Origin: Acidimicrobiales bacterium
GTDB taxonomy: Bacteria; Actinomycetota; Acidimicrobiia; Acidimicrobiales; JACCXE01
DNA: 40,736 nucleotides
Assembly: GCA_035546775.1 (NCBI GenBank)
Contig: DASZWD010000048.1
Location: forward strand, 1 to 40,736
Direction of reading: 5' to 3'
In this document: positions 33,568-40,736 of the stretch, in pieces
Layout of the letters: every line of letters starts with the position of its first letter
Position numbering within the stretch: the first letter of the stretch is position 1
The notes under the pieces: model-generated
Told to the model about the DNA's origin: nothing
The model's input: only the letters and a program-made list of their open reading frames with translations
Databases searched by the model: none
Program-made: the position numbers and the translations under genes

Positions 33568-34548
33568 ATGGCAGAGATGATCTATCGACGGTTGGGACGC
33601 TCGGGCTTGCAGGTGAGCGTGTTGAGCTTCGGTTCGTGGGTGAGCTTCGGCCCGCAGATCGACGTCGACAAGGCGGTCGACTGCCTCGCCGCCGCGCAGG
33701 CGGCCGGCTGCAACTTCTACGACAACGCCGAGGCGTACGCCGCGGGCGAGTCCGAGCGCATCATGGGCCAGGCCTTCGACAAGCTCGGCTGGGACCGCGA
33801 GTCCTTCGTGGTGTCGTCGAAGTTCTTCTGGGGCCTCGCCGAGGGACCGAACCGGCGCAACACGCTCAACCGTAAGTACCTGTTCCAGGCGGTCAACGGT
33901 TCACTGGCGCGCTTCGGCCTCGACTACCTCGACCTGATCTTCTGTCACCGCCCCGATCCGCACACGCCGATCGAGGAGACGGTGTGGGCCATGAGCGACC
34001 TCATCGACCAGGGCAAGGCGCTGTACTGGGGAACGTCGGAGTGGTCGGCGGACGAGATCCGCGCCGCGTGGGACGTCGCTGACAAACGCAACCTGCACAA
34101 GCCGGTGATGGAACAGCCGCAGTACAACCTCTTCGAACGCAAGAAGGTCGAGCGCGAGTACGCCCGGCTCTACGACGACATCGGGCTCGGGCTCACGACG
34201 TGGTCACCACTCGCGAGCGGCCTGCTCACCGGCAAGTACATCGACGGCGAGATCCCGTCGGACAGCCGCGGCGCGCTGCCGGGCTACGAGTGGCTCCAGA
34301 ACATGCTGAAGGACCCGAAGCGCAACGAGTCGGTGAAGCAGCTGCGCGACGTCGCCACCGAGCTCGGCTGCACGCTGGCCCAGCTGTCGATCGCCTGGTG
34401 CGCGGCCAACGAGCACGTTTCGACGGTCATCACCGGCGCCAGCCGGCCCGAGCAGGTCGTCGACAACTTCGGCGCCCTCGACGTGCTGCCCAAGCTCACG
34501 CCCGAGGTCCTCGGTCGCATGCGCGAGATCACCGGCCTCTTCCGGTAG
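33568..34548 (+). CDS. Aldo/keto reductase, Kv-beta-like
   Basis: A 326-residue NADPH-dependent aldo/keto reductase. The tetrad is Asp52, Tyr57, Lys85 and His127 ([25 protein letters not shown]). The sequence through [41 protein letters not shown] and the C-terminal [12 protein letters not shown] is the pattern of the potassium-channel beta-subunit group of AKRs, here without any channel gene. Such bacterial proteins reduce small aldehydes such as methylglyoxal. The ATG at 33568 is 16 bp from the divergent cyclase start. Confidence 0.92.
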   Translation: MAEMIYRRLGRSGLQVSVLSFGSWVSFGPQIDVDKAVDCLAAAQAAGCNFYDNAEAYAAGESERIMGQAFDKLGWDRESFVVSSKFFWGLAEGPNRRNTLNRKYLFQAVNGSLARFGLDYLDLIFCHRPDPHTPIEETVWAMSDLIDQGKALYWGTSEWSADEIRAAWDVADKRNLHKPVMEQPQYNLFERKKVEREYARLYDDIGLGLTTWSPLASGLLTGKYIDGEIPSDSRGALPGYEWLQNMLKDPKRNESVKQLRDVATELGCTLAQLSIAWCAANEHVSTVITGASRPEQVVDNFGALDVLPKLTPEVLGRMREITGLFR

Positions 34549-34574
34549 CGGACAACTCCGCACACAGCGGCGGC

Positions 34575-34596
34575 AACTTGACCGTTCGGTCAAGTT
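34575..34596. promoter_or_regulatory. TetR-type palindromic operator upstream of acyl-CoA dehydrogenase
   Basis: A perfect inverted repeat, AACTTGACCG (34575-34584), TT, CGGTCAAGTT (34587-34596). The core ACCG-NN-CGGT is a common TetR-family half-site arrangement. The left arm contains a near-consensus -35 (TTGACC, 34578-34583); 17 bp further is CAACGT (34601-34606), a weak -10 that sits 6 bp before the ATG at 34613. Binding would block the -35. No TetR gene is adjacent, so the regulator acts in trans. Confidence 0.75.
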
Positions 34597-34612
34597 TTGA
34601 CAACGTTGCCGC

Positions 34613-35938
34613 ATGGCTGTCACTGAGACCACCGACACGCGCTCCGGCGCCGAGATCCTCGACGAGCTTCAGGCGTGGCTGGACGAGAATTGGGACCCCG
34701 ATCTCACCGTCGCCCAGTGGTGGGAAAAGCTCGGTACCGCCGGCTGGTCGGCACCGACGCTGCCCAAGAACGCCTACGGCCGTGAGCTCAGCCGCGCCGA
34801 CGCCGTCGCCGTCGCCAACGCCATCGCCGAATACGGCGCCCTCGGTGCCCCGAGCGGCCTCGGCCTGCTCCTCGCGGCGCCCACCATCGCCACCCACGGC
34901 AATCAGGAACAGATCGACACGCTGGTGCGCGACATCGTCACCGGCCAGAAGGCGTGGTGCCAGCTGTTCTCCGAGCCCGGCGCCGGCTCCGACCTCGCCG
35001 GTTTGACGACCAAGGCCGTCAAGGACGGCGAGCAGTGGATCATCAACGGCCAGAAGGTGTGGACGTCGATGGGCCAGACGGCGGATATGGGAATGCTCCT
35101 CGCCCGCACCAACCCCGACGCCCCGAAGCACCAGGGCATCTCGTGGATGGCCATCGACATGCACCAGCCCGGCGTCGACGTGCGCCCGCTCGTCGAGATG
35201 ACGGGCCACGCCATGTTCAACGAGGTCTTCATCTCCGACGCCATCGTCCCCGAGAACTGGGTCATCGGCGACGTCAACAACGGCTGGGCGGCGGCCAACA
35301 CGACCCTCGCCAACGAGCGCGCCGGTCTCGGCGCCGGCGGAGGCGGTGCGGGTGCGAGCGCCATGCCCGGCACGATCGCCAAGAACCTCGAGATGCGCGC
35401 CGGCGACTTCGTCCAGGCCCGCACCGAGTCGCGCGCGGCGCGTCCCCGCGGCGGCACGCGCCAGTCGAGCGCCCAGATGCTGATCGGCATGGCCAAGGGC
35501 AACGGCAAGGCGAACGACGCCTCGATCCGCCAGGGCCTCGCCAAGCTGCACACCCTCGGTGAGATCGGCCGCCTCAACGCCGAGCGCCTCAAGGGCGTGC
35601 GCGCCCGCGGCGGCGACATCCCCGGCATGGCCAACATCGCCAAGCTCGGCCAGTCCGAGATCGTGCGCACGCAGCGCGACCTCGGCCTCGCCATCCTCGG
35701 CCCGAGCGGCATGCTGCACGCCTACAAGGACGAGCAGCGCGAGGTCAACGACAAGGCCACCGGCAATCCGTTCCTCGGCATGATCACGATGAGCGCCCTG
35801 TACGCGCAGGCGCCGCCGATTTACGGCGGTACCGACCAGATCCAGCGCAACATCATCGGCGAGCGCGCCCTCGGTCTGCCCAAGGAGCCGGGTCCCGACC
35901 CGGCGACGCCGTTCTCCGAACTGCCCAAGAACGCCTAA
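34613..35938 (+). CDS. Acyl-CoA dehydrogenase family protein
   Basis: A 441-residue FAD-dependent acyl-CoA dehydrogenase. Typical segments are CQLFSEPGAGSDLAGLTTKAV, WIINGQKVWTSMGQTAD, FNEVFISDAIVPENWVIGDVNNGW, and the C-terminal IYGGTDQIQRNIIGERALGLP. The catalytic Glu of medium-chain enzymes sits in an IYEGT motif; here the motif is IYGGT, so the base is missing at that place or supplied elsewhere, as in many actinobacterial FadE proteins that work as heteromers. A loop of ~40 residues rich in Gly/Ala/Arg (AGGGGAGASAMPG to RPRGGTRQSS) is inserted mid-protein. The start follows a TetR-type operator by 16 bp. The stop overlaps that of DUF983. Confidence 0.92.
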   Translation: MAVTETTDTRSGAEILDELQAWLDENWDPDLTVAQWWEKLGTAGWSAPTLPKNAYGRELSRADAVAVANAIAEYGALGAPSGLGLLLAAPTIATHGNQEQIDTLVRDIVTGQKAWCQLFSEPGAGSDLAGLTTKAVKDGEQWIINGQKVWTSMGQTADMGMLLARTNPDAPKHQGISWMAIDMHQPGVDVRPLVEMTGHAMFNEVFISDAIVPENWVIGDVNNGWAAANTTLANERAGLGAGGGGAGASAMPGTIAKNLEMRAGDFVQARTESRAARPRGGTRQSSAQMLIGMAKGNGKANDASIRQGLAKLHTLGEIGRLNAERLKGVRARGGDIPGMANIAKLGQSEIVRTQRDLGLAILGPSGMLHAYKDEQREVNDKATGNPFLGMITMSALYAQAPPIYGGTDQIQRNIIGERALGLPKEPGPDPATPFSELPKNA

Positions 35939-36375
35939 GTAGCGTCCTTCCTGTCGGCGCGGTGCAAGTCCGCGTCGGCGACTTCCCACGGCTCGAGGGG
36001 GTGGATGAGCATGTCGACGGCCATCCAGGTCGTGCGCGACATCGGGAACAGGATCAGCGGCGGTAGCAGCGCGAGCGCGATGGCGACAGTCAGATACGGC
36101 CCGATACGCATGTCGGGGTTGTTGATGACCTTGGCGGCGAACCACAGCAGGTACAGCGCCAGCAGCGACTCGCCGAGCGCGGTGTTCATCACGTAGCCGC
36201 CGAGCCAGAACCCGCCGTTCGACTCGCGGTCGATCTTGTAGCCGCAGGTCGGGCAGCGCTCCTTGAGCTTGAACCAGTGCACGAACAGCTTCCCGCCGCC
36301 ACAGCGCGGGCAGCGCACCCGCACGCCGCGCCACAGCATGAGCATCGGCTTGCCGTCGCGCTTGATGGTGTTCAC
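35935..36375 (-). CDS. DUF983 family membrane protein with zinc ribbon
   Basis: A 146-residue protein. The N-terminal part has a zinc ribbon, CPRC (22-25) and CPTC (41-44), on the cytoplasmic side, followed by two membrane helices (~60-83 and ~92-111) and an acidic/charged tail. This is the DUF983 arrangement; the family has no settled function and is often found near cytochrome oxidase genes, which are absent here. The GTG at 36375 overlaps the stop of the Rrf2 gene (GTGA), so the two are coupled. Confidence 0.82.
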   Translation of the reverse strand: MNTIKRDGKPMLMLWRGVRVRCPRCGGGKLFVHWFKLKERCPTCGYKIDRESNGGFWLGGYVMNTALGESLLALYLLWFAAKVINNPDMRIGPYLTVAIALALLPPLILFPMSRTTWMAVDMLIHPLEPWEVADADLHRADRKDAT

Positions 36376-36827
36376 CGCGCTTGCCAGTTCTCCGGGTTGG
36401 CGGCGAGGTCGGCAACCCGCTTGGGCAATTTGCCGCTGGCGATGTCCGCGAGGGTCACGTTGTCGAGTACCCCGCGCAACGACGCGCGAGCCGCCACCCA
36501 CACCTCTTGGAGGTGGGCGGCGGGGCCTTCGTAGGACGCCGCTTCGGGGCGCACCCCGCGCACCTCCGCCAGCGGGCCGTCCACCAGGCGCAGCACGTCC
36601 GCGGCGCTGATCTCCGCCGCGGGGCGGGCGAGTCGGTACCCGCCTTCGGACCCGCGCTGGCTGCGCACCAGCCCGCCCCGGCGGAGGTCCACGAGGATGT
36701 TCTCGAGGAACTTCACCGGCAGCGACTGCGCCGACGCCAGCTTGTCGGCGGTGAGTGGGCCGCCGTCGTGTGCGGCCAGGGTGAGCAACGCCCGCATGGC
36801 GTACTCCGCTTTGGCGGTGATGTGCAC
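36372..36827 (-). CDS. Rrf2 family transcriptional regulator lacking cysteines
   Basis: A 151-residue winged-helix regulator. MHITAKAEYAMRALLTLAAH, LPVKFLENILVDLRRGGLVRSQRGSEGGYRLARP and ISAADVLRLVDGPLA are the Rrf2 hallmark. IscR, NsrR and RirA use three cysteines to hold an Fe-S cluster; this protein has no cysteine at all, so it must sense something else, as CymR does through a protein partner, or use His/Glu ligands. Start GTG 36827. It is transcribed with the zinc-ribbon DUF983 gene and divergently from the giant surface protein, which is a candidate target. Confidence 0.88.
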   Translation of the reverse strand: MHITAKAEYAMRALLTLAAHDGGPLTADKLASAQSLPVKFLENILVDLRRGGLVRSQRGSEGGYRLARPAAEISAADVLRLVDGPLAEVRGVRPEAASYEGPAAHLQEVWVAARASLRGVLDNVTLADIASGKLPKRVADLAANPENWQAR

Positions 36828-37000
36828 GGGTGTGAGTCTGCCTCAGACAGCAGAAAAACCCTCTAGCTCTGGGAGAGGTCAACGCTGTGAGGTCAAAGAA
36901 TTGGCGCGTTTGTCGGGCGTTTGGGGGCGCTTTGTGAGAAACTGCCGGTTGCTTTTCCTGCTGGGGCAGGGGCCCTCACCGGGGGTGGGGACAGGGCTTG
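36828..37000. other. Intergenic region between rrf2-type gene and giant surface protein
   Basis: This 173-bp stretch must hold the divergent promoters. I see a small inverted repeat GTCTG-CCT-CAGAC (36836-36848) just upstream of the Rrf2 start, a possible autoregulatory site, and a G-rich run before the ribosome-binding site. No convincing -10/-35 pair or known riboswitch was recognised. Confidence 0.35.
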
Positions 37001-37008
37001 AAGGAGAC
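37001..37008 (+). promoter_or_regulatory. Strong ribosome binding site for the giant surface protein
   Basis: AAGGAGAC lies 3-4 bases before the GTG at 37012 and fixes that start. It stands out because several other genes in the window appear leaderless; this one has a leader and a consensus Shine-Dalgarno. Confidence 0.75.
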
Positions 37009-37011
37009 AAC

Positions 37012-40000
37012 GTGCCGAATGTGTTCAGGGCCACCGGTTCGCGCCGGGGCCGCATCGCCATTGCTGCCTTTGCGGCGGTGGCCCTCGTAGCCGGCGTCGG
37101 CTTGCCGCGTTTGGTGGCCCAAGCCAACGGCTCACCGACGGTCGACGTCAACCCGGCGCCGACGTTCACCAACCACAACGCCAACGTGACCGAGGGCAAC
37201 TTCGGCAACTCGCCGGTCGTGGTCACCTTCGCGCTGTCACAGGACAACACCAGCTCGGTGACGGTCCACTACACGACGGGCGCGCAGGGCGATACGGCAA
37301 CCAACGGCGTCGACTACGTCGACCAGAGCGGCGACGTCGTCTTCGCCCCGCACGAGACGTCGAAGAACGTCGTGTTCAACGTCAAGGGCGACACGATCGA
37401 CGAGGGCAACGAAGTCTTCACCGTCGCGCTCGGCACGGTCACCAACGGCAACGGCGGAACGTTCGTGGCGGGGTCCAACGGCACGGTCACGATCCAGGAC
37501 GACGACGCGGCTCCGGGTCTGAGCCTGCCCGATACCTCGCAGGTCGAGGGCAACACCGGTGACACCGTCAACATGAAGTTCACCGCGTCGCTGTCGGCCA
37601 AGGCCGGCTCCGACCAGACCTTCTACGCCTTCACCCACGACCCGACCAACGACACCGATCCGAACACGCCGGGCGTGCAGCCCCCGCTGGCCGCCACCGC
37701 CGGGACCGATTACACCGCATTGGCCGGCACTCCGGTCACGATCCACGCCGGCGACCTCTCCGCCGATGTTCTGGTGCCGATCACGCCCGACACCAAGGAC
37801 GAGTTCGACGAGTGGGTCGAGCTGCGGCTGAAGGCGACCAACGACGTCAACGCCGCCAACGTGGCGATGGCGGAGGGCAAGATCGTCGACGACGACGCCC
37901 TGGCGCGCCTCGACGTCGCCGACCCCGCGGCGGTCACCGAGAACGACACGCCGTGCGGGCACACCCTCGACGCCCAGCAGACCTGCACCGTCAACATGAC
38001 TTTCACCGTCACGCTGACTCCCGCGTCGAACAAGCGAGTCGTCGTCGACTACGCCACGGCGGACCGGACGGCCACGTCGGGCTCGACGGATGCCAACGCC
38101 GACTACATCGCGACCAGCGGCAGCGGTGACCCGGCTGCGAGTCCGACCCCGGGTACCGGTCTCGAGTTCATGCCCGGCGAGACGTCGAAGACGGTCACGG
38201 TCCCGATCCGGGGCGACAACAACACCGAGGGCGACGAGTCGTTCGTGCTCAACCTCTCCAACGCCAGCAACGCGGCGATCGGCGACGGCCAGGCACAGGG
38301 CCTCATCCACGACGACGACACCGGCAGCATCCCGACCGTCAGCGTGAGCGACGCCCCGACCGTGAGCGAGTCCGGTGGCCCGTCGACGTTCACGATCACG
38401 GTCAACCGCCCGCCGCTCAACACCGCGTCGGTGCCGGTCTGCTACCAGACCGCTGACGGCCCCCAGGACCCGGCAACGGGCGCGGCTGCCGTGGCGGGTT
38501 CCGACTACACCGCCGCCAGCACGTGCGTCACGATCAACGCGCTGCAGACGACGGCGACCGTCACCGTGCCGTTGGTCAACGACACGAAGCACGAATCCGA
38601 CGAGTACTTCCAGCTGCAGCTGACCGGCGCAGGCAACGCGTCGATCACGGACGCGGTCGGCCAGGCCAAGATCACCGACGACGACGCCGCGCCCACGCTG
38701 TCGATCGCCGACAAGACGGTGACGGAAGGCAACACGGGCCTGAGCCCGAGCACGGCAGCCAGCCTCACGGTCACGCTGTCGGCCGCGTCAGGCCAGGAAG
38801 TCGACGTCGACTGCACGACGCCCCAGCCGAACAGCGGCAACGCGACGGCCGACACTGGCGACGGCAAGGGCGATTACGTGGTCACCGCGACGAAGGTCGT
38901 GTTCGCGCCGGGCGAGACGTCGAAGACCTGTGACGTTCCCGTCGTGGGCGACACCGTCGACGAGGACAACGAGACCGTCGACGTCCAACTGACCAACCAG
39001 TCCGGCGCCGGTATCAGTGATGGCGACGCGACGCTGACGATCACCGACGACGACAACGCACCGACGATCTCGATCGGCAACACGACGGTGACGGAAGGGT
39101 CGAGCACAAACACGACGGCCACGTTCGGCGTTTCGCTGAGCAACCCGTCGTCGAAGCCGATCACCGTCCACGTCGCGACCGCTGATGGAACGGCGAAGTC
39201 GCCGGGTGACTACACCACGGGCTCGGCCAATCTCACGTTCGACCCGGGCGCGACTCGGGCCGACTTCGACGTGACGGTCATCGCCGACACTCTCGACGAG
39301 CCGAACGAGACGTTCACCGCCACGATCAGCTCGCCAAACGGCAACGCCACGCTGGGTACACCGGCGACGGGCACCGCCACGATCATCGACGACGACGACG
39401 CGTCGGCGCTGTCGATCGACAACGCCACGGTGACCGAGGGCAACAGCGGCACCACCAACGCGACGTTCCACGTCACACTCGCCCCGGCCAGCGGCCAGAC
39501 CGTCACCGTGCACTACGCCACGGCCGACGGCACCGCCACCCAGCCCGACGACTACACCGCGACGTCGGGCGATCTCACCTTCAACCCGGGCGACACGACC
39601 AAGTCGCTCACGGTTCCGGTGAAGGGCGACACGACGGTCGAGCCCGACGAGGGCTACACGGTCACGCTCAGCTCGCCGACCAACGCCACAATCTCGGACG
39701 GCACGGGCAACGGCACCATCACCAACGACGACACGGAGGGGACGACGACCACCACGACGCCGGGCGAGACCACCACGACGTCGACGACCGTTCCGCACAC
39801 GGCGCATCCGCAGATCACCACCGGCGCCGGTCCGGGCGGCGGTCCGCACATCCAGTCGTTCTCCGTCGGCAGCACGACCGCCACCGTCGGATTCATGGAC
39901 GGCAACACGTCGGCGGGCAAGCGCGTCGCGCGCGGTGACGTCACCGGCGACGGCGTCGACGAGATCATCACCGGGTCCGGCCCCGGCGATCCCGCGGTGC

Positions 40001-40736
40001 TGTCGGTGTACTCGGCCACCGGTCAGTTGCTGACCTCGACGTTCGCCTACGCCGGCGGCCAGTTCCGCGGCGGCGTGTTCGTGGCCGCCGGTGACATCGA
40101 CGGCGACGGCGTCGACGAGATCATCACCGGAGCGGGTCCGGGTGGCGGTCCGCACGTCATCGTGTGGAAGGTCAACGGCCAGACGCTCACGCCCGTCGAC
40201 GGTGGCTTCTTCGCCTACAGCGCGGACTGGCACGGTGGCGTCACGGTTGCGACCGGCGACGTCACTGGCGACGGCAAGGACGAGATCATCACCGGCCCGG
40301 GTGCCGGTGGTGGCCCCGACGTCGAAGTGACGACCGGTACCAAGGGCGAGGGCCGCACCCGCTTGTTCGGGTTCATGGCCTACATCGACCCCAACGCCCA
40401 GCCCAACTGGAACGGCGGCGTCAACGTCGCCGCCGGTGACGTCGACGGCGACGGCAAGGCGGAAATCGCCGTGGTGCCGTGGTCGGGCGGCGGTCCGCAC
40501 CTGCGGCTGTTCAACCACGACGGCACGCTGCGCAACGGCGGCGTCATGGTCGGCAGCGCATCGTTCCCCGGCGGCCTCACCGTCGCCATGGGTGACCTCA
40601 GCGGCGACGGCCACGCCGAGATCGTCGTGGGCGTCTGGACCGGCACCAACCGGGTCAAGGTCTACACCGGTGATCTGGTCCCGACCAGCGTCGACTTCAA
40701 ACCGTACGGCGAGTTTGGCGGCGGCAACTTCGTCGC
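37012..40736 (+). CDS. Giant secreted Calx-beta / FG-GAP (integrin-like propeller) protein, C-terminus beyond window
   Basis: At least 1,241 residues, with the frame still open at the right edge. Residues 1-38 are a signal peptide ending VAQA. Seven Calx-beta domains follow, each opening with a VTEGN-like strand and closing with a TITDDD-like calcium site: about 37140-37505, 37515-37900, 37905-38320, 38335-38695, 38697-39056, 39060-39405 and 39407-39738. A Thr-rich linker (TTTTTPGETTTTSTTVP) leads to FG-GAP/VCBS-type propeller blades with DxDGDG calcium loops at 39937, 40093, 40258, 40438 and 40594. The role is probably calcium-dependent adhesion or surface structure. Domain 3 contains a Cys pair (CGHTLDAQQTC), and domains 4 and 5 also carry Cys pairs. 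No anchor is visible yet. Confidence 0.9.
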   Translation, partial: MPNVFRATGSRRGRIAIAAFAAVALVAGVGLPRLVAQANGSPTVDVNPAPTFTNHNANVTEGNFGNSPVVVTFALSQDNTSSVTVHYTTGAQGDTATNGVDYVDQSGDVVFAPHETSKNVVFNVKGDTIDEGNEVFTVALGTVTNGNGGTFVAGSNGTVTIQDDDAAPGLSLPDTSQVEGNTGDTVNMKFTASLSAKAGSDQTFYAFTHDPTNDTDPNTPGVQPPLAATAGTDYTALAGTPVTIHAGDLSADVLVPITPDTKDEFDEWVELRLKATNDVNAANVAMAEGKIVDDDALARLDVADPAAVTENDTPCGHTLDAQQTCTVNMTFTVTLTPASNKRVVVDYATADRTATSGSTDANADYIATSGSGDPAASPTPGTGLEFMPGETSKTVTVPIRGDNNTEGDESFVLNLSNASNAAIGDGQAQGLIHDDDTGSIPTVSVSDAPTVSESGGPSTFTITVNRPPLNTASVPVCYQTADGPQDPATGAAAVAGSDYTAASTCVTINALQTTATVTVPLVNDTKHESDEYFQLQLTGAGNASITDAVGQAKITDDDAAPTLSIADKTVTEGNTGLSPSTAASLTVTLSAASGQEVDVDCTTPQPNSGNATADTGDGKGDYVVTATKVVFAPGETSKTCDVPVVGDTVDEDNETVDVQLTNQSGAGISDGDATLTITDDDNAPTISIGNTTVTEGSSTNTTATFGVSLSNPSSKPITVHVATADGTAKSPGDYTTGSANLTFDPGATRADFDVTVIADTLDEPNETFTATISSPNGNATLGTPATGTATIIDDDDASALSIDNATVTEGNSGTTNATFHVTLAPASGQTVTVHYATADGTATQPDDYTATSGDLTFNPGDTTKSLTVPVKGDTTVEPDEGYTVTLSSPTNATISDGTGNGTITNDDTEGTTTTTTPGETTTTSTTVPHTAHPQITTGAGPGGGPHIQSFSVGSTTATVGFMDGNTSAGKRVARGDVTGDGVDEIITGSGPGDPAVLSVYSATGQLLTSTFAYAGGQFRGGVFVAAGDIDGDGVDEIITGAGPGGGPHVIVWKVNGQTLTPVDGGFFAYSADWHGGVTVATGDVTGDGKDEIITGPGAGGGPDVEVTTGTKGEGRTRLFGFMAYIDPNAQPNWNGGVNVAAGDVDGDGKAEIAVVPWSGGGPHLRLFNHDGTLRNGGVMVGSASFPGGLTVAMGDLSGDGHAEIVVGVWTGTNRVKVYTGDLVPTSVDFKPYGEFGGGNFV

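Noticed and set aside
30969-33875. A 968-residue plus-strand open frame
   Set aside because: It is antisense to the acyl-CoA ligase and cyclase, which have full motif sets, and its translation is low-complexity Arg/Gly/His/Val.
36900-37010. Possible riboswitch (cyclic dinucleotide type) before the giant surface protein
   Set aside because: The G-rich run looked suggestive, but no conserved core of any riboswitch class I know is present.
37140-39738. Possible tandem DNA repeat or CRISPR-like array
   Set aside because: The periodicity of ~330-420 bp comes from protein domains; unit lengths vary and nucleotide identity between units is limited.
37237-40614. Long minus-strand frames opposite the Calx-beta protein
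   Set aside because: They mirror the repetitive GC-rich coding strand and contain no known motif.

Overview
The window is very GC-rich and tightly packed. It reads as the chromosome of a high-GC actinobacterium. Gene content (F420-type luciferase-like enzyme, SCO2322-type protein, many GTG starts, GTGA/ATGA overlaps, probable leaderless promoters of the form TANNNT 6-8 bp before the start codon) fits an uncultured member of Acidimicrobiia or a relative; that placement is inference. I see no rRNA, tRNA, CRISPR array, phage or insertion sequence. No stretch above 300 bases lacks a gene.

Layout. (1) 1-3520: an amine oxidase running off the left edge, divergent from a TetR regulator and an amidase; a 25-bp palindrome covers the amine oxidase promoter. 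(2) 3517-4785: a cupredoxin lipoprotein divergent from a luciferase-like oxidoreductase. (3) 4784-10726: a cobalamin riboswitch followed by five overlapping genes: a membrane-anchored secreted alpha/alpha-toroid protein, a small membrane-anchored secreted SCO2322-type protein, EcfT, a fused double ATPase and an S component. This looks like B12 uptake with a two-piece surface module laid out like animal transcobalamin, and is the most interesting system here. (4) 10727-17520: a sugar-acid cluster with L-fuconate dehydratase, an aldo/keto reductase, a solute-binding protein lacking a signal peptide, a sulfatase lacking a signal peptide, a fumarylacetoacetase-type hydrolase and a MOSC protein. 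Together they suggest intracellular breakdown of (sulfated) L-fucose. An 18-bp-stem terminator ends it. (5) 17648-22808: an operon pgi-gnd-zwf-pgl-SDR, the oxidative pentose phosphate pathway. (6) 22832-24132: a PhyH-type dioxygenase and a PPOX-fold flavoprotein. (7) 24194-28680: an M15 peptidase lipoprotein divergent from a zinc/manganese ABC importer with a Zur/Fur-like operator inside its promoter. (8) 28640-33551: an operon of class III cyclase, acyl-CoA ligase and two tandem YibE/F membrane proteins. (9) 33568-36827: a Kv-beta-like aldo/keto reductase, an acyl-CoA dehydrogenase behind a TetR-type palindrome, and an Rrf2 regulator coupled to a DUF983 protein. (10) 37012 to the right edge: a very large secreted protein with seven Calx-beta repeats and an integrin-like calcium-binding propeller, cut by the window.

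All family assignments were made by reading translated sequence and motifs; no database search was run. Residue numbers were counted by hand from the stated start codons.
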